This document shows, piece after piece, positions 7,183 to 16,417 of a DNA stretch of 64,000 nucleotides. The notes beneath the pieces were generated by a model, which ran no database searches, had not been told where the DNA came from, and saw nothing but the letters and a program-made list of their open reading frames with translations. Position 1 is the first letter of the stretch. Every line of letters begins with the position of its first letter. The translations under genes and the position numbers were made by a program. Source of the DNA: an uncultured Blautia sp. GTDB lineage: Bacteria > Bacillota > Clostridia > Lachnospirales > Lachnospiraceae. The stretch is taken from positions 124,001 through 188,000 of the forward strand of contig CAMNTH010000004.1 in assembly GCA_946557785.1 (NCBI GenBank), written 5' to 3'.

Positions 7183-9552
7183 TTACATTTCCGAGTCTAC
7201 ATATCTTTGTATATTAGACGCATTTACATATTTTGTCAAATGCTCTCCATCGGTGATCACCAGCGTAGGCGCCTGCATAATGCCAAACTGCCTTGCCATC
7301 TCCGGGTTTTTCTCAGCGTCAATAATCTCCAGTTCTTCACCCTCCAGCATCTTCCTAGCCATTCTGCAGTTGGGGCAGGTACTGGTGGTAAATAAATACT
7401 TATGTGTCTCTAATGGTTTTATATTCACATATTCTTCCGTCAGAGTTACCACACTTGTATGAACTTTTTTCAGGCTGGAAGAAGCAATATCATAAAGGGT
7501 TCTGTTTTTATATTCCTGTGCCTTTCCGTCATTCCAGTTCTGCACAGGACGGTAGTATCCTGTGATTCTGCTGTAAACCTCTGCCTTCTTTCCGCATTTC
7601 GGGCAGGTGAAATGTTCCCCGCTTAAATATCCATGTTCCCTGCATACTGAATAGGTTGGGGAAATGGTATAGTAAGGCAGCTTATAATTCTCTGCAATCT
7701 TCCTTACAAGAGAAGCGGCCGCCTTCCAGTCCGGAAGCTTCTCGCCGATAAATCCATGGAATACCGTACCGGATGTATAAAGGGTCTGCAGCTCATCCTG
7801 GATATCCAATGCGTCAAAAATATCTGAGCTGTATTCTACAGGCAGGTGAGAACTGTTGGTATAATAGGGCGTATCGCCTTTGCTTCCTGCTGTGCGGATA
7901 TCAGGCCAGCGCTTTCTGTCGTGCTTTGCAAGACGGTAAGTGGTAGACTCTGCAGGAGTTGCCTCCAGGTTAAATAGCTCTCCCTCATACATTTCCTGGT
8001 AATCGGAAAGGCGGCTGCGCATATGTTCCAAAACCTCTTTTGTAAATTTCTGCGTACGCTCGTCTGTCATATCGCATCCCAGCCAGCATGCATTCAATCC
8101 TGCCTCGTTCATTCCCAAAAGGCCAATAGTGGAAAAATGGTTTCCGAAGCTTCCCAGGTATCTCTTTGTATAAGGATATAAGCCTTCTTCAAGAAGCTTA
8201 CTGATAACTTCTCTTTTAATATGAAGTGATCTGGCTGCAATATCCATCATATGATCCAGTCTGCGATAAAACTCCTCCGGTGTTTTGGAAAGATATGCGA
8301 TCCTCGGCATATTAATCGTAACCACCCCTACAGATCCTGTGCTCTCCCCGGAACCGAAGAACCCGCCGCTCTTCTTGCGCAGTTCCCGAAGGTCCAGGCG
8401 AAGACGGCAGCACATACTGCGGATATCGCTTGGCTTCATATCACTGTTAATATAATTTGAAAAATAAGGCGTACCATATTTGGCTGTCATTTCAAATAAA
8501 AGACGATTATTCTCTGTATCAGACCAGTCAAATTCTTTTGTAATGGAATAAGTAGGAATGGGGTACTGGAATCCGCGGCCATTGGCATCACCCTCGATCA
8601 TGGTTTCAATGAACGCTTTATTCACCATATCCATTTCTTTTTTACAATCTTTATATTTAAACTCCATCTCCCTGCCGCCCACGATTGCAGGAAGCTCCGC
8701 AAGATCATCCGGAACTGTCCAGTCCAGGGTAATATTGGAAAACGGCGCCTGGGTACCCCAGCGGCTTGGCGTATTTACACCATAAATAAAGGCTTCGATA
8801 CATTTCTTTACTTCTGGATAAGTAAGGTTATCTGCCTTAACAAAAGGCGCCAGGTACGTATCAAAGGAAGAAAACGCCTGTGCACCTGCCCATTCATTCT
8901 GCATGATTCCCAAAAAGTTCACCATCTGATTGCAAAGCACGCTCAAATGCCTGGCCGGTGAAGAGGTGATCTTCCCTTCGATTCCTCCAAGCCCCTCCAA
9001 AATGAGCTGCTTTAAGGACCATCCGGCACAGTAGCCGGTAAGCATGGAAAGGTCATGAATATGAATGTCCGCATTTCTGTGGGCATCTGCGATCTCATTG
9101 TCATAGATTTCAGACAGCCAGTAATTGGCCGTAACTGCACCGGAATTGCTCAAAATAAGGCCGCCCACAGAATATGTGACTGTAGAATTCTCTTTTACAC
9201 GCCAGTCCTCTACCTTCACATAGCTGTTAACGATCTCTTTATAATCCAAAATGGTAGACTTCATATTGCGTACCTTCTCACGCTGCTTGCGGTAAAGGAT
9301 GTACGCTTTGGCCACATCTGCATATCCCGCCTGGATCAGCACATTCTCTACGCTGTCCTGGATATCCTCCACTGTAATCTGGTTATCATGAATTCTATTC
9401 TGAAAATCTGCTGTTACACGAAGCCCCAGAAGATCTACCATATCCTTGCTGTAACACTTATCTTTGGCAACAAAGGCTTTATCAATTGCTGCAGTAATTT
9501 TCCCCATAGAAAAATCAGCGATTTCTCCGTCACGCTTTACTACCTGAAACAT
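7183..9552 (-). CDS. nrdD: Class III ribonucleoside-triphosphate reductase with fused redoxin domain
   Basis: This 789-residue anaerobic ribonucleotide reductase has an N-terminal ATP-cone (FQVVKRDGEIADFSMGKI), the large glycyl-radical barrel, and a zinc site with CREHG and CPKCGKK. The radical glycine region RITGYYRPVQNWND lies near residue 665. About 70 more residues follow, with TSTCPNCRMARKML (CPNC at about 726-729) and MQAPTLVI, a thioredoxin/glutaredoxin fold. This suggests a built-in thiol electron donor rather than formate. The ATG at 9552 is chosen because GGGAGG lies 6 nt upstream; a longer frame to 9606 lacks a site. No nrdG activase gene is adjacent, so it must lie elsewhere. Likely NrdR-regulated. 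Confidence 0.92.
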   Translation of the reverse strand: MFQVVKRDGEIADFSMGKITAAIDKAFVAKDKCYSKDMVDLLGLRVTADFQNRIHDNQITVEDIQDSVENVLIQAGYADVAKAYILYRKQREKVRNMKSTILDYKEIVNSYVKVEDWRVKENSTVTYSVGGLILSNSGAVTANYWLSEIYDNEIADAHRNADIHIHDLSMLTGYCAGWSLKQLILEGLGGIEGKITSSPARHLSVLCNQMVNFLGIMQNEWAGAQAFSSFDTYLAPFVKADNLTYPEVKKCIEAFIYGVNTPSRWGTQAPFSNITLDWTVPDDLAELPAIVGGREMEFKYKDCKKEMDMVNKAFIETMIEGDANGRGFQYPIPTYSITKEFDWSDTENNRLLFEMTAKYGTPYFSNYINSDMKPSDIRSMCCRLRLDLRELRKKSGGFFGSGESTGSVGVVTINMPRIAYLSKTPEEFYRRLDHMMDIAARSLHIKREVISKLLEEGLYPYTKRYLGSFGNHFSTIGLLGMNEAGLNACWLGCDMTDERTQKFTKEVLEHMRSRLSDYQEMYEGELFNLEATPAESTTYRLAKHDRKRWPDIRTAGSKGDTPYYTNSSHLPVEYSSDIFDALDIQDELQTLYTSGTVFHGFIGEKLPDWKAAASLVRKIAENYKLPYYTISPTYSVCREHGYLSGEHFTCPKCGKKAEVYSRITGYYRPVQNWNDGKAQEYKNRTLYDIASSSLKKVHTSVVTLTEEYVNIKPLETHKYLFTTSTCPNCRMARKMLEGEELEIIDAEKNPEMARQFGIMQAPTLVITDGEHLTKYVNASNIQRYVDSEM

Positions 9553-9596
9553 GAAATGCCTCCCTCTACTTCCTTTTCTTTTAAAGCTGTAGACCC

Positions 9597-9625
9597 ATTG
9601 TATCAAACTCTCCCAGTTCCGTCAA
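9597..9625 (-). promoter_or_regulatory. Predicted nrdD promoter
   Basis: On the minus strand TTGACG (9620-9625) lies 17 nt from TACAAT (9597-9602), about 45 nt before the nrdD ATG. Confidence 0.55.
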
Positions 9626-9633
9626 TAGAAAAA

Positions 9634-9680
9634 ACACCATATCTTGTGCTCGTTTTTCTCCATAGCACATAATATGGTGT
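9634..9680. promoter_or_regulatory. Tandem NrdR boxes upstream of nrdD
   Basis: ACACCATATCTTGTGC (9634-9649) and GCACATAATATGGTGT (9665-9680) each match the palindromic NrdR-box pattern acaCwAtATaTwGtgt. Their centres are 31 bp apart, the about-three-turn spacing typical of NrdR box pairs. Because the two copies face each other they also form a hairpin followed by T's on the minus strand, so the element may double as the hflX terminator. Confidence 0.75.
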
Positions 9681-9699
9681 TTGTCAAGGCATATATTTT

Positions 9700-10941
9700 T
9701 TAATTTACTCTTGTGTAAATTTCCATTGGAACCCTGGCTTTTACAGCGATTCCCTTTTCTGTATACTCTTCAGAAAGGAGCTGCCCATACTCCCGGATCA
9801 GCTGGATCTTCCCTGCCTCCTGATAGGGAAATAAGCGCTCAATATAAATCTGATCCTCGCTTAACAGCCTGGAAAAAAGTCCTCCAAGCTCATCCAGCCC
9901 TTCCCCTGTTTTAGCGGAAATCTTCAGCGTATGATCCGCACGTAAATCCCGTATGGCCTCTCCGTGCACCAGATCCTGCTTATTGAGAAGGGTAATGACC
10001 TTTTTGCCTGCTGCTCCAAGCTGCTGCAGAGTTTCATACACAACATGCATCTGCATCTCTGCCTGCGGATTTGACGCATCCACCACATGGATGATATAGT
10101 CCGCATATTTCGCTTCTTCCAAAGTACTCTTAAATGCCTCCACCAAATGATGGGGAAGCTTACGAATAAAGCCAACGGTATCTGTCAGCAGTATCTGCTG
10201 TCCGTCAGGCAGCTCCAGCAAACGTGTAGTCGGATCCAAGGTTGCAAACAGCTTGTCCTCTGAAAGCACCTGTGCGCCTGTCAGCGTATTCAGCAGAGTG
10301 GATTTCCCCGCGTTGGTATAGCCTACAATAGCCGCTGTCTTTAAGCTTCCTGCCGCCCTTCTGGAACGGATCAGATCACGGTGCTTCTCTACCTGTGCAA
10401 GCTCCTCCTTCAGTGCGGTAATTCTGCTTCTGATAAGACGCCTGTCCGTCTCCAGTTTCTTTTCTCCGGGACCTCTGGTTCCAATCCCGCCGCCAAGACG
10501 GGACAGAGATTCCCTAAGTCCTACCAGGCGTGCAGAACGGTACCGAAGCTGGGCAAGCTCTACCTGAATCTTTCCTTCACTTGTTACAGCTCTTTTGGCA
10601 AAAATATCCAGAATCAAAAGCGTTCTGTCCATTACCTTGCAGTCCAGCTCCCTCTCCAGATTATTCATCTGTGCAGGGGACAGCTCATCATCGCAGATAA
10701 TTCCGTTTGCATCCATGGCAAGAGCCAGGGCGCGCACTTCTTCTATCTTTCCTTTTCCAATATAGGTTCCCGGATGAACAGCCTCCCGGTTCTGTATGAT
10801 CTTTCCAACAGTAACAGCTCCAGCTGTTTGGGCAAGCTCTTCCAACTCCAAAAGGGATTCGAAGGTATCCTCATGGTCATTCACCTGCACCCCTACCAGA
10901 ATCACCCGTTCTTCAATTTCTTTAAAGTCATAAAATTGCAT
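9700..10941 (-). CDS. hflX: GTPase HflX
   Basis: This 413-residue ribosome-associated GTPase splits or rescues stalled 70S ribosomes under stress. The N-terminal HflX domain carries PGTYIGKGK and DDELSPAQMNNLE, followed by the glycine-rich linker SRLGGGIGTRGPGEKKLE. The G domain has VGYTNAGKST (about 207-215), DTVGFIRKLP and NKQD. The ATG at 10941 is preferred because AAGGA, within the end of the previous gene, lies 7 nt upstream. A TTG at 10959 would overlap the upstream gene. It follows the TPR lipoprotein gene with a 10-nt gap. Confidence 0.93.
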   Translation of the reverse strand: MQFYDFKEIEERVILVGVQVNDHEDTFESLLELEELAQTAGAVTVGKIIQNREAVHPGTYIGKGKIEEVRALALAMDANGIICDDELSPAQMNNLERELDCKVMDRTLLILDIFAKRAVTSEGKIQVELAQLRYRSARLVGLRESLSRLGGGIGTRGPGEKKLETDRRLIRSRITALKEELAQVEKHRDLIRSRRAAGSLKTAAIVGYTNAGKSTLLNTLTGAQVLSEDKLFATLDPTTRLLELPDGQQILLTDTVGFIRKLPHHLVEAFKSTLEEAKYADYIIHVVDASNPQAEMQMHVVYETLQQLGAAGKKVITLLNKQDLVHGEAIRDLRADHTLKISAKTGEGLDELGGLFSRLLSEDQIYIERLFPYQEAGKIQLIREYGQLLSEEYTEKGIAVKARVPMEIYTRVN

Positions 10942-10951
10942 AAACACATCC

Positions 10952-12001
10952 TTATCCAATTCTGGTCTGCAGAAATTTCACTTCCTTAAGAGCAGCTCCA
11001 TCCTCCGGAAACATTTCCAGATATTCCTTTGCTTTTTCCAAGGCTTTTGGAAAATCAAGCTGCTTCTCATAAACAACAATCTCATTAAATAACAGATCCT
11101 GCATTTCCTCTGTAGTGGAGGTTGGCAGACCGTTGTTAATATTTGTCAGGGCGTCCTCATATTTTCCTTCTGCAATATCACAAAGAACAAGACCGTTATA
11201 TCCGGAAGCACATGCTTCTTCCTTGGATACATATTCCTGATACATGGAACGTGCATTGGAAATATCGTTCTGGGCCTGATAAACCCTTCCCAAAAGCAGA
11301 AGCGCTTCCAGGCTTCCTTTATTCGAAGCCTCAATAAGCTCCTTCTGGGCACTGGTGTAGTCTGCCATATAATAATAAGCCCGGCCTCTATCACAATAAT
11401 CCTCTGCATTTTTTGGCTCACTGGCAAGGGCAGCCTCCAGGTATCTGGTTCCGTCTGCCTCCATCCCTCTTTCCAGGTAGGCTTCATAAATCCGGATCGC
11501 CATATCATAGGTAGCGTCTTCGCCGTAGGCCTGCTCAAAATTGTCAGAAGCCTCACCATAGGAATCCATGGAAAGAGCTACTTTTCCTGTAAGATAATAA
11601 GTATCTGCATCCATGCTGTGCTCTAAGGCCAGGGTCTGGCAGTCTGCCATGGCCTCCGAATACATGCCGAGATTCCACTGTGCAGTAGCCCGGTAGGATA
11701 AGATATCCTTTTCCAGTGCCTTTTCTACTTTTTCGCAGTTCAGTGCATTGGTAAAATCACTGACTGCTGCTTCGTCGTTTCCAAGCCGCATGTTGCAGAT
11801 CCCTGCTCCTCTGTAGGCCCGGGCATCCTTCCATCCATTTGCAGCACAAGTCTCATAGCCTGCAAGCGCATACTCATAGCTTCCCTGAGAAAAGTCCTTC
11901 TCTGCCTGCTCAAATACTTTCTGTTCTTCACCTTTGCAGCCTGCAAGGAAAACCATTCCCGCACAAGCTGCAAAAATACATAATATTTTTCTGCTTTTCA
12001 T
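10952..12001 (-). CDS. Tetratricopeptide-repeat lipoprotein
   Basis: The N-terminus MKSRKILCIFAACAGMVFLAGCKG is a lipoprotein signal with lipobox LAGC, so the protein is probably anchored outside the cytoplasmic membrane. The rest of the 349 residues is a chain of TPR-like helical repeats (for example YEYALAGYETCAANGWKDA and SAQKELIEASNKGSLEAL), a protein-protein interaction scaffold. No enzymatic domain is seen and the partner is unknown. It lies between glmM (10 nt upstream) and hflX (10 nt downstream) and is probably co-transcribed with both. Confidence 0.85.
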   Translation of the reverse strand: MKSRKILCIFAACAGMVFLAGCKGEEQKVFEQAEKDFSQGSYEYALAGYETCAANGWKDARAYRGAGICNMRLGNDEAAVSDFTNALNCEKVEKALEKDILSYRATAQWNLGMYSEAMADCQTLALEHSMDADTYYLTGKVALSMDSYGEASDNFEQAYGEDATYDMAIRIYEAYLERGMEADGTRYLEAALASEPKNAEDYCDRGRAYYYMADYTSAQKELIEASNKGSLEALLLLGRVYQAQNDISNARSMYQEYVSKEEACASGYNGLVLCDIAEGKYEDALTNINNGLPTSTTEEMQDLLFNEIVVYEKQLDFPKALEKAKEYLEMFPEDGAALKEVKFLQTRIG

Positions 12002-12011
12002 CTGTCCCTTA

Positions 12012-13358
12012 TTATTCTACGATTAGTCCTTCGGCTTCCATCACCTTAACAACGCGTTCCACCTCTTTGCGGCAGATATCATCTGTTCCTGCCTCCACCA
12101 TCACACGGATTACAGGCTCTGTACCGCTTTCTCTTACCAGGATACGTCCGTCATTTCCAAGAGCTTCCGCCGCAGCCTGAACTGCTTTTACAACTGCAGG
12201 ATTCTCTCTGGCTTCCTGCTTATCTGCTACGCGGACATTGCGCAGAAGCTGCGGATAAACCTTCATCTCTTTTGCAAGGTCACAGAGAGTTGCCTTTTTC
12301 TCCACGCAGGCCTCCATCAGCATCAAAGAGGTGAGAATCCCATCACCGGTAGCTGCATAGCGGCTAAAGATAATATGTCCTGACTGCTCTCCCCCGATAC
12401 TGTAATTGTTTTCCAGCATATTCTCTGCCACATATTTATCCCCTACCGCAGTCTGCTCATAACGCATTCCCTCTCTTTCCAAAGCTTTATAAAGCCCCAG
12501 ATTGGACATTACGGTAGTTACCACTGTATCACGGTTCAGCTGGCCTTTTTCCCGCAGGTATTTGCCGCAGACATACATGATCTTATCGCCGTCAATGATG
12601 TTTCCTTTATGATCCACTGCAATACAGCGGTCTGCGTCACCGTCATATGCAAATCCTACGTCCAGCCCGTTGTCCACTACATACCTCTGCAGAACTTCAA
12701 TATGAGTAGATCCGCAGTTTGTGTTAATATTGGTTCCATCCGGCGCATTATTGATTACATAGGTCTTGGCTCTTAAGGCATCAAAAACACTCTTGGCAAT
12801 TGCGGAGGAACTTCCATTGGAACAGTCAAGCCCGACCTTGATGTTTTTGAAGTCACGGCTTGGTATAGAAATTAAGTATCCTATATAGCGGTTACGGCCG
12901 GAAGCAAAGTCAATGGTGCGTCCAACATCTTCTCTTGTAGCCAAGGGAGGTTCTGCTATCTCCCCGTCCAGATATGCTTCAATACGCTCCTCAATAGATG
13001 CTTCGATCTTCTGTCCGTTTCCGTTCAAAAGCTTGATCCCATTATCATAGAAAGGATTATGGCTTGCAGAAATCATAATGCCGCAGTCAAAATCTTCTGT
13101 TCGTACTGCATAGGATACGCTTGGCGTTGTAGTTACATGAAGCAGGTAAGCATCCGCACCCGATGCCGTAAGCCCGGCTACCAGGGCATATTCAAACATA
13201 TAGCTGCTTCTTCTGGTGTCCTTGCCAATGACGATCTTAGCCTTATGGCCGCGGCCATAATACCATCCTACATAGCGCCCAACCTTAAATGCATGATCCA
13301 CCGTTAATTTCACATTTGCCTCACCGCGAAAGCCGTCTGTTCCAAAATATTTTCCCAT
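12012..13358 (-). CDS. glmM: Phosphoglucosamine mutase
   Basis: This 448-residue enzyme converts glucosamine-6-phosphate to glucosamine-1-phosphate for peptidoglycan precursor synthesis. It begins MGKYFGTDGFRGEAN. The phosphoserine loop MISASHNPFYDNGIK has its active serine at about residue 99, the metal loop DGDADRC follows, and RESGTEPVIRVMVE is the C-terminal substrate phosphate loop. Length and motifs are normal for GlmM. GAGGAG lies just before the ATG. It is 63 nt downstream of a sugar-nucleotidyltransferase gene, which fits a cell-envelope precursor group. Confidence 0.95.
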   Translation of the reverse strand: MGKYFGTDGFRGEANVKLTVDHAFKVGRYVGWYYGRGHKAKIVIGKDTRRSSYMFEYALVAGLTASGADAYLLHVTTTPSVSYAVRTEDFDCGIMISASHNPFYDNGIKLLNGNGQKIEASIEERIEAYLDGEIAEPPLATREDVGRTIDFASGRNRYIGYLISIPSRDFKNIKVGLDCSNGSSSAIAKSVFDALRAKTYVINNAPDGTNINTNCGSTHIEVLQRYVVDNGLDVGFAYDGDADRCIAVDHKGNIIDGDKIMYVCGKYLREKGQLNRDTVVTTVMSNLGLYKALEREGMRYEQTAVGDKYVAENMLENNYSIGGEQSGHIIFSRYAATGDGILTSLMLMEACVEKKATLCDLAKEMKVYPQLLRNVRVADKQEARENPAVVKAVQAAAEALGNDGRILVRESGTEPVIRVMVEAGTDDICRKEVERVVKVMEAEGLIVE

Positions 13359-13421
13359 AATAATCTCCTCTTTTCTATAAACAGAATTTCATGAACGGTT
13401 GCCATTTACTTTTATGATAAT

Positions 13422-14339
13422 CTATGCATAAAGATTGGAAGGATAAACACCTTTTTTCACAAGGTCACGGAATGCCTCCATGACAGACTCCTTATCTTCT
13501 GCATAGGTTACACCAAACCAGGTATCCTCAGTCTCAAGTACATCCACATTGGCTGCCTTAGACTTAATGAGACGGTCGATCATCTCCGGAAGGAGATATT
13601 CTTTCTTCACATCTCCGGGAGTTAAGTCCCTTAAAAAGTCTGTAAAGCCCTTTTCCAGTGTATCCATAAATTCCGTAGTCAGTCCCCACATATTCATAGA
13701 AACCAGATTTCCTGTATCCAGTTCTTCTGAGGAACCGTCTTCGCTGCGGGTTTCTGCGCCCTTGGCTGTTTTAAAAATATCATGTGTCTCTGTTATGCCT
13801 GTAAGTATGCCATCCTCAATGTGGCAGATGCCTCTGGTAACGCTTCCGTTGTCGCTTAGCGTATTCCCAAGCCGGAAACCTGCCATACAGATATGAAGCA
13901 GGCCATCTGCAGGCTTTTCGGAAACCAGATAATCATGAACCTTTACATAAGCTTCTTTTCCATAATAGTCATCTGCATTAATTACTGCAAAGGGCTCCTC
14001 AAGCACCTTTTTCGCTGCAAGAACAGCCTGTCCGGTTCCCCATGGCTTCGTACGGCCTTCCGGCTTTACAAAACCATCCGGAAGCTCCTCCAGGCTCTGG
14101 AATGCATAAGCCACTTCTGTAATTTTCTCGATCCTGTTCCCTATTACCTGGCGGAATTCTTCTTCAATGTCTTTACGGATGATAAATACCACTTTATTGA
14201 ATCCCGCCTCAAGAGCATCATGAATGGAATAATCCATAATAATCTCACCATTAGGGCCTACAGGCGCAAGCTGTTTGATTCCTTTTCCAAAGCGGCTTCC
14301 AATCCCGGCTGCCATAATAACCAGTGCTGTTTTTTTCAT
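13422..14339 (-). CDS. NTP-transferase family sugar nucleotidyltransferase
   Basis: This 305-residue protein has a nucleotidyltransferase fold. MAAGIGSRFGKGIKQLAPVG is the N-terminal nucleotide-binding loop, and VINADDYYG carries the metal-binding aspartates. Such enzymes activate sugar-1-phosphates. The sequence differs from GalU and GlmU: there is no hexapeptide acetyltransferase tail, so it cannot replace GlmU completely. The substrate is not known. It is adjacent to glmM and probably in the same transcript. AGGAAGGA lies just before the ATG. Confidence 0.8.
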   Translation of the reverse strand: MKKTALVIMAAGIGSRFGKGIKQLAPVGPNGEIIMDYSIHDALEAGFNKVVFIIRKDIEEEFRQVIGNRIEKITEVAYAFQSLEELPDGFVKPEGRTKPWGTGQAVLAAKKVLEEPFAVINADDYYGKEAYVKVHDYLVSEKPADGLLHICMAGFRLGNTLSDNGSVTRGICHIEDGILTGITETHDIFKTAKGAETRSEDGSSEELDTGNLVSMNMWGLTTEFMDTLEKGFTDFLRDLTPGDVKKEYLLPEMIDRLIKSKAANVDVLETEDTWFGVTYAEDKESVMEAFRDLVKKGVYPSNLYA

Positions 14340-14439
14340 GCTTCCTTCCTCTTCTTTCTAACATAAATACTTTTGTAAATGCCTTTATAGATACTTCTCT
14401 AATTATGAATACTTTTTCGGTACAAATGCCTTTGAAATA

Positions 14440-15516
14440 TCAGGCCTCGTTCTGCAGATTGCTGAGTTTTGCAGCCTGATCCGCTGCAATAAGGCTATCA
14501 ATGATTTCTGCCAGATCCCCGTTGAGCACATTTTCCAGACGATGCAGCGTCAGTTTGATTCTATGGTCTGTCACTCGGCCCTGGGGAAAATTATAGGTCC
14601 TGATCTTCTCGGAACGGTCCCCTGTACCGATCTGGCTTCTTCTGGCTTCTGCCTCCGCATCATGCTGTTTTGCAAGTTCCATCTCATAAAGACGGGAACG
14701 CAGCACTTTCAAGGCCTTATCCTTATTCTTTAACTGAGACTTCTCATCCTGACAGGAAATCACGATCCCTGTGGGAATATGGGTCAGACGTACCGCTGAA
14801 TCTGTGGTATTGACGCACTGGCCGCCGTTTCCGGAAGCACGGAATACGTCAAATCTGCAGTCATTCAAGTCAAGCTGGAAATCAATCTCCTCTGCCTCCG
14901 GCATAATGGCTACCGTACAAGTGGAAGTATGAATCCTTCCCCCGGATTCCGTCTCAGGAACACGCTGTACACGGTGCACGCCGCTTTCGTATTTCAGACG
15001 GGAGTAAGCTCCCGTCCCCTGGATCATAAAGGTTACTTCTTTAAATCCGCCGATACCGTTCTCATTCAGGCTCAGCATATCAGTTTTCCACCGAAGAGAT
15101 TCCGCATATTTTACATACATACGGTAAACCTCTGCTGCAAACAGAGCAGCTTCATCACCGCCTGCGCCTGCCCGGATCTCCACAATAACATTCTTACTGT
15201 CATTGGGATCTTTTGGAAGAAGCAGGATCTTAATCTCATGCTCCAGCTCCTCTACCCGTTTCTTTGCATCAGAAAGCTCTTCCTTGAGCATTTCCCGCAT
15301 TTCCTCATCCTTCTCCTCCTCCAGCATGGAGAGGCTGTCCCCTATAGTTTCTTTACTCTTTTTATACTCTTTATATGCATCCACGATTGGCTGCAGTTCG
15401 CTCTGCTCCTTCATCAGCTTCTGGAAACGTTCAGGATTCCCGGTAACTCCCGGTTCACCCAGCTCGTTCAGCACTTCATCAAAACGAAGCAGCAAATCTT
15501 CTAATTTGTCAAACAT
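14440..15516 (-). CDS. prfA: Peptide chain release factor 1
   Basis: This 358-residue class 1 release factor for UAA/UAG carries the codon-reading [10 protein letters not shown] region, with the PxT motif as PET, and the peptidyl-hydrolysis motif [16 protein letters not shown]. These distinguish RF1 from RF2. Its start overlaps the end of prmC by 8 nt, which indicates translational coupling with the methylase that modifies its GGQ glutamine. CAGGAGG lies just upstream of the ATG. Confidence 0.97.
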   Translation of the reverse strand: MFDKLEDLLLRFDEVLNELGEPGVTGNPERFQKLMKEQSELQPIVDAYKEYKKSKETIGDSLSMLEEEKDEEMREMLKEELSDAKKRVEELEHEIKILLLPKDPNDSKNVIVEIRAGAGGDEAALFAAEVYRMYVKYAESLRWKTDMLSLNENGIGGFKEVTFMIQGTGAYSRLKYESGVHRVQRVPETESGGRIHTSTCTVAIMPEAEEIDFQLDLNDCRFDVFRASGNGGQCVNTTDSAVRLTHIPTGIVISCQDEKSQLKNKDKALKVLRSRLYEMELAKQHDAEAEARRSQIGTGDRSEKIRTYNFPQGRVTDHRIKLTLHRLENVLNGDLAEIIDSLIAADQAAKLSNLQNEA

Positions 15517-16417
15517 AATCGTCCTCCTGCTGTATCATATCTATCTGCGGGACCGCCCCCATAACTACCCGGTCAAGTCCTGCCAAATCCTTCTTTACCT
15601 CTACTGATGCAAATCCGGCCTGTTCCATCAAAGCCGCAACTGCACTTCCCTGACCGCACCCGATTTCATACAAAAGCCAGCCGCCCGGCTTTAAGTGCTT
15701 CAGTGCCTGTGCAGTAATCTCCCGGTAAAAATACAAACCGTCTTCACGTCCGTCCAGTGCAAGAAAGGGGTCATGAGAACGTACCTCTTCCTTTAACCCC
15801 ATGATTTCCTCTGTTGGAATATAAGGGGGATTCGAAATAAGCATATCATATTTTGCAGGGAATTTTCCATCCTTTTCCTGAAAAAAATCAGCCGAAAATG
15901 TATCGCTTTCTACAAAAAATGCCCTTTCTGCCACGCCGATGTTTTCTGCATTCCTTTTTGCCACAGCAAGAGCCTTTTGGGAAATGTCCGCCCCCACTCC
16001 TGTGCAGTCTGCCTTATGGGCAAGCAGACTGATAAGAATGCATCCGGAGCCGGTACACATATCCAAAACTGCCGGGGTCTTTCTGTCGTGCAGGATTTCC
16101 CGTGCAGTTTCTGCCAGTATCTCCGTATCCTGGCGGGGAATCAGTACATTTTCATCCACATAAAATTCATATTCCATAAAATATGCCCTATGAACTAGAT
16201 GCTGCAGCGGAATATGCTCTGCCCGCATAGCACAAAGCTTTAAATAAGTTTCTTCCGTCTCTGTGGGTATCTCATCTGTATCATGGGCATAATAATAAGC
16301 GCGGCTGATTCCTGCTGCATATTCCAGAAGGAGCCAGGCATCCAGCCCGGCTTCCTCAATATCCGCATTTTTCAGAATCTCCGTTCCCTTTTTCAAAAGA
16401 GACTTAAGGTTCTCCAT
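15509..16417 (-). CDS. prmC: Release factor glutamine methyltransferase
   Basis: This S-adenosylmethionine-dependent N5-glutamine methylase of release factors has about 302 residues. It shows the SAM-binding [16 protein letters not shown] and the catalytic NPPY in [14 protein letters not shown]. The ATG at 16417 is preferred because homologues start with [12 protein letters not shown] sequence and GGGGAAG lies upstream. Longer starts at 16435 or 16453 extend further into the upstream gene. It overlaps DUF1385 upstream by 14 nt and prfA downstream by 8 nt. Confidence 0.93.
   Translation of the reverse strand: MENLKSLLKKGTEILKNADIEEAGLDAWLLLEYAAGISRAYYYAHDTDEIPTETEETYLKLCAMRAEHIPLQHLVHRAYFMEYEFYVDENVLIPRQDTEILAETAREILHDRKTPAVLDMCTGSGCILISLLAHKADCTGVGADISQKALAVAKRNAENIGVAERAFFVESDTFSADFFQEKDGKFPAKYDMLISNPPYIPTEEIMGLKEEVRSHDPFLALDGREDGLYFYREITAQALKHLKPGGWLLYEIGCGQGSAVAALMEQAGFASVEVKKDLAGLDRVVMGAVPQIDMIQQEDDYV

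Noticed and set aside
9055-9672. 205-codon open frame on the plus strand
   Set aside because: It is opposite the nrdD start region and its promoter/NrdR boxes, with no recognisable domain.
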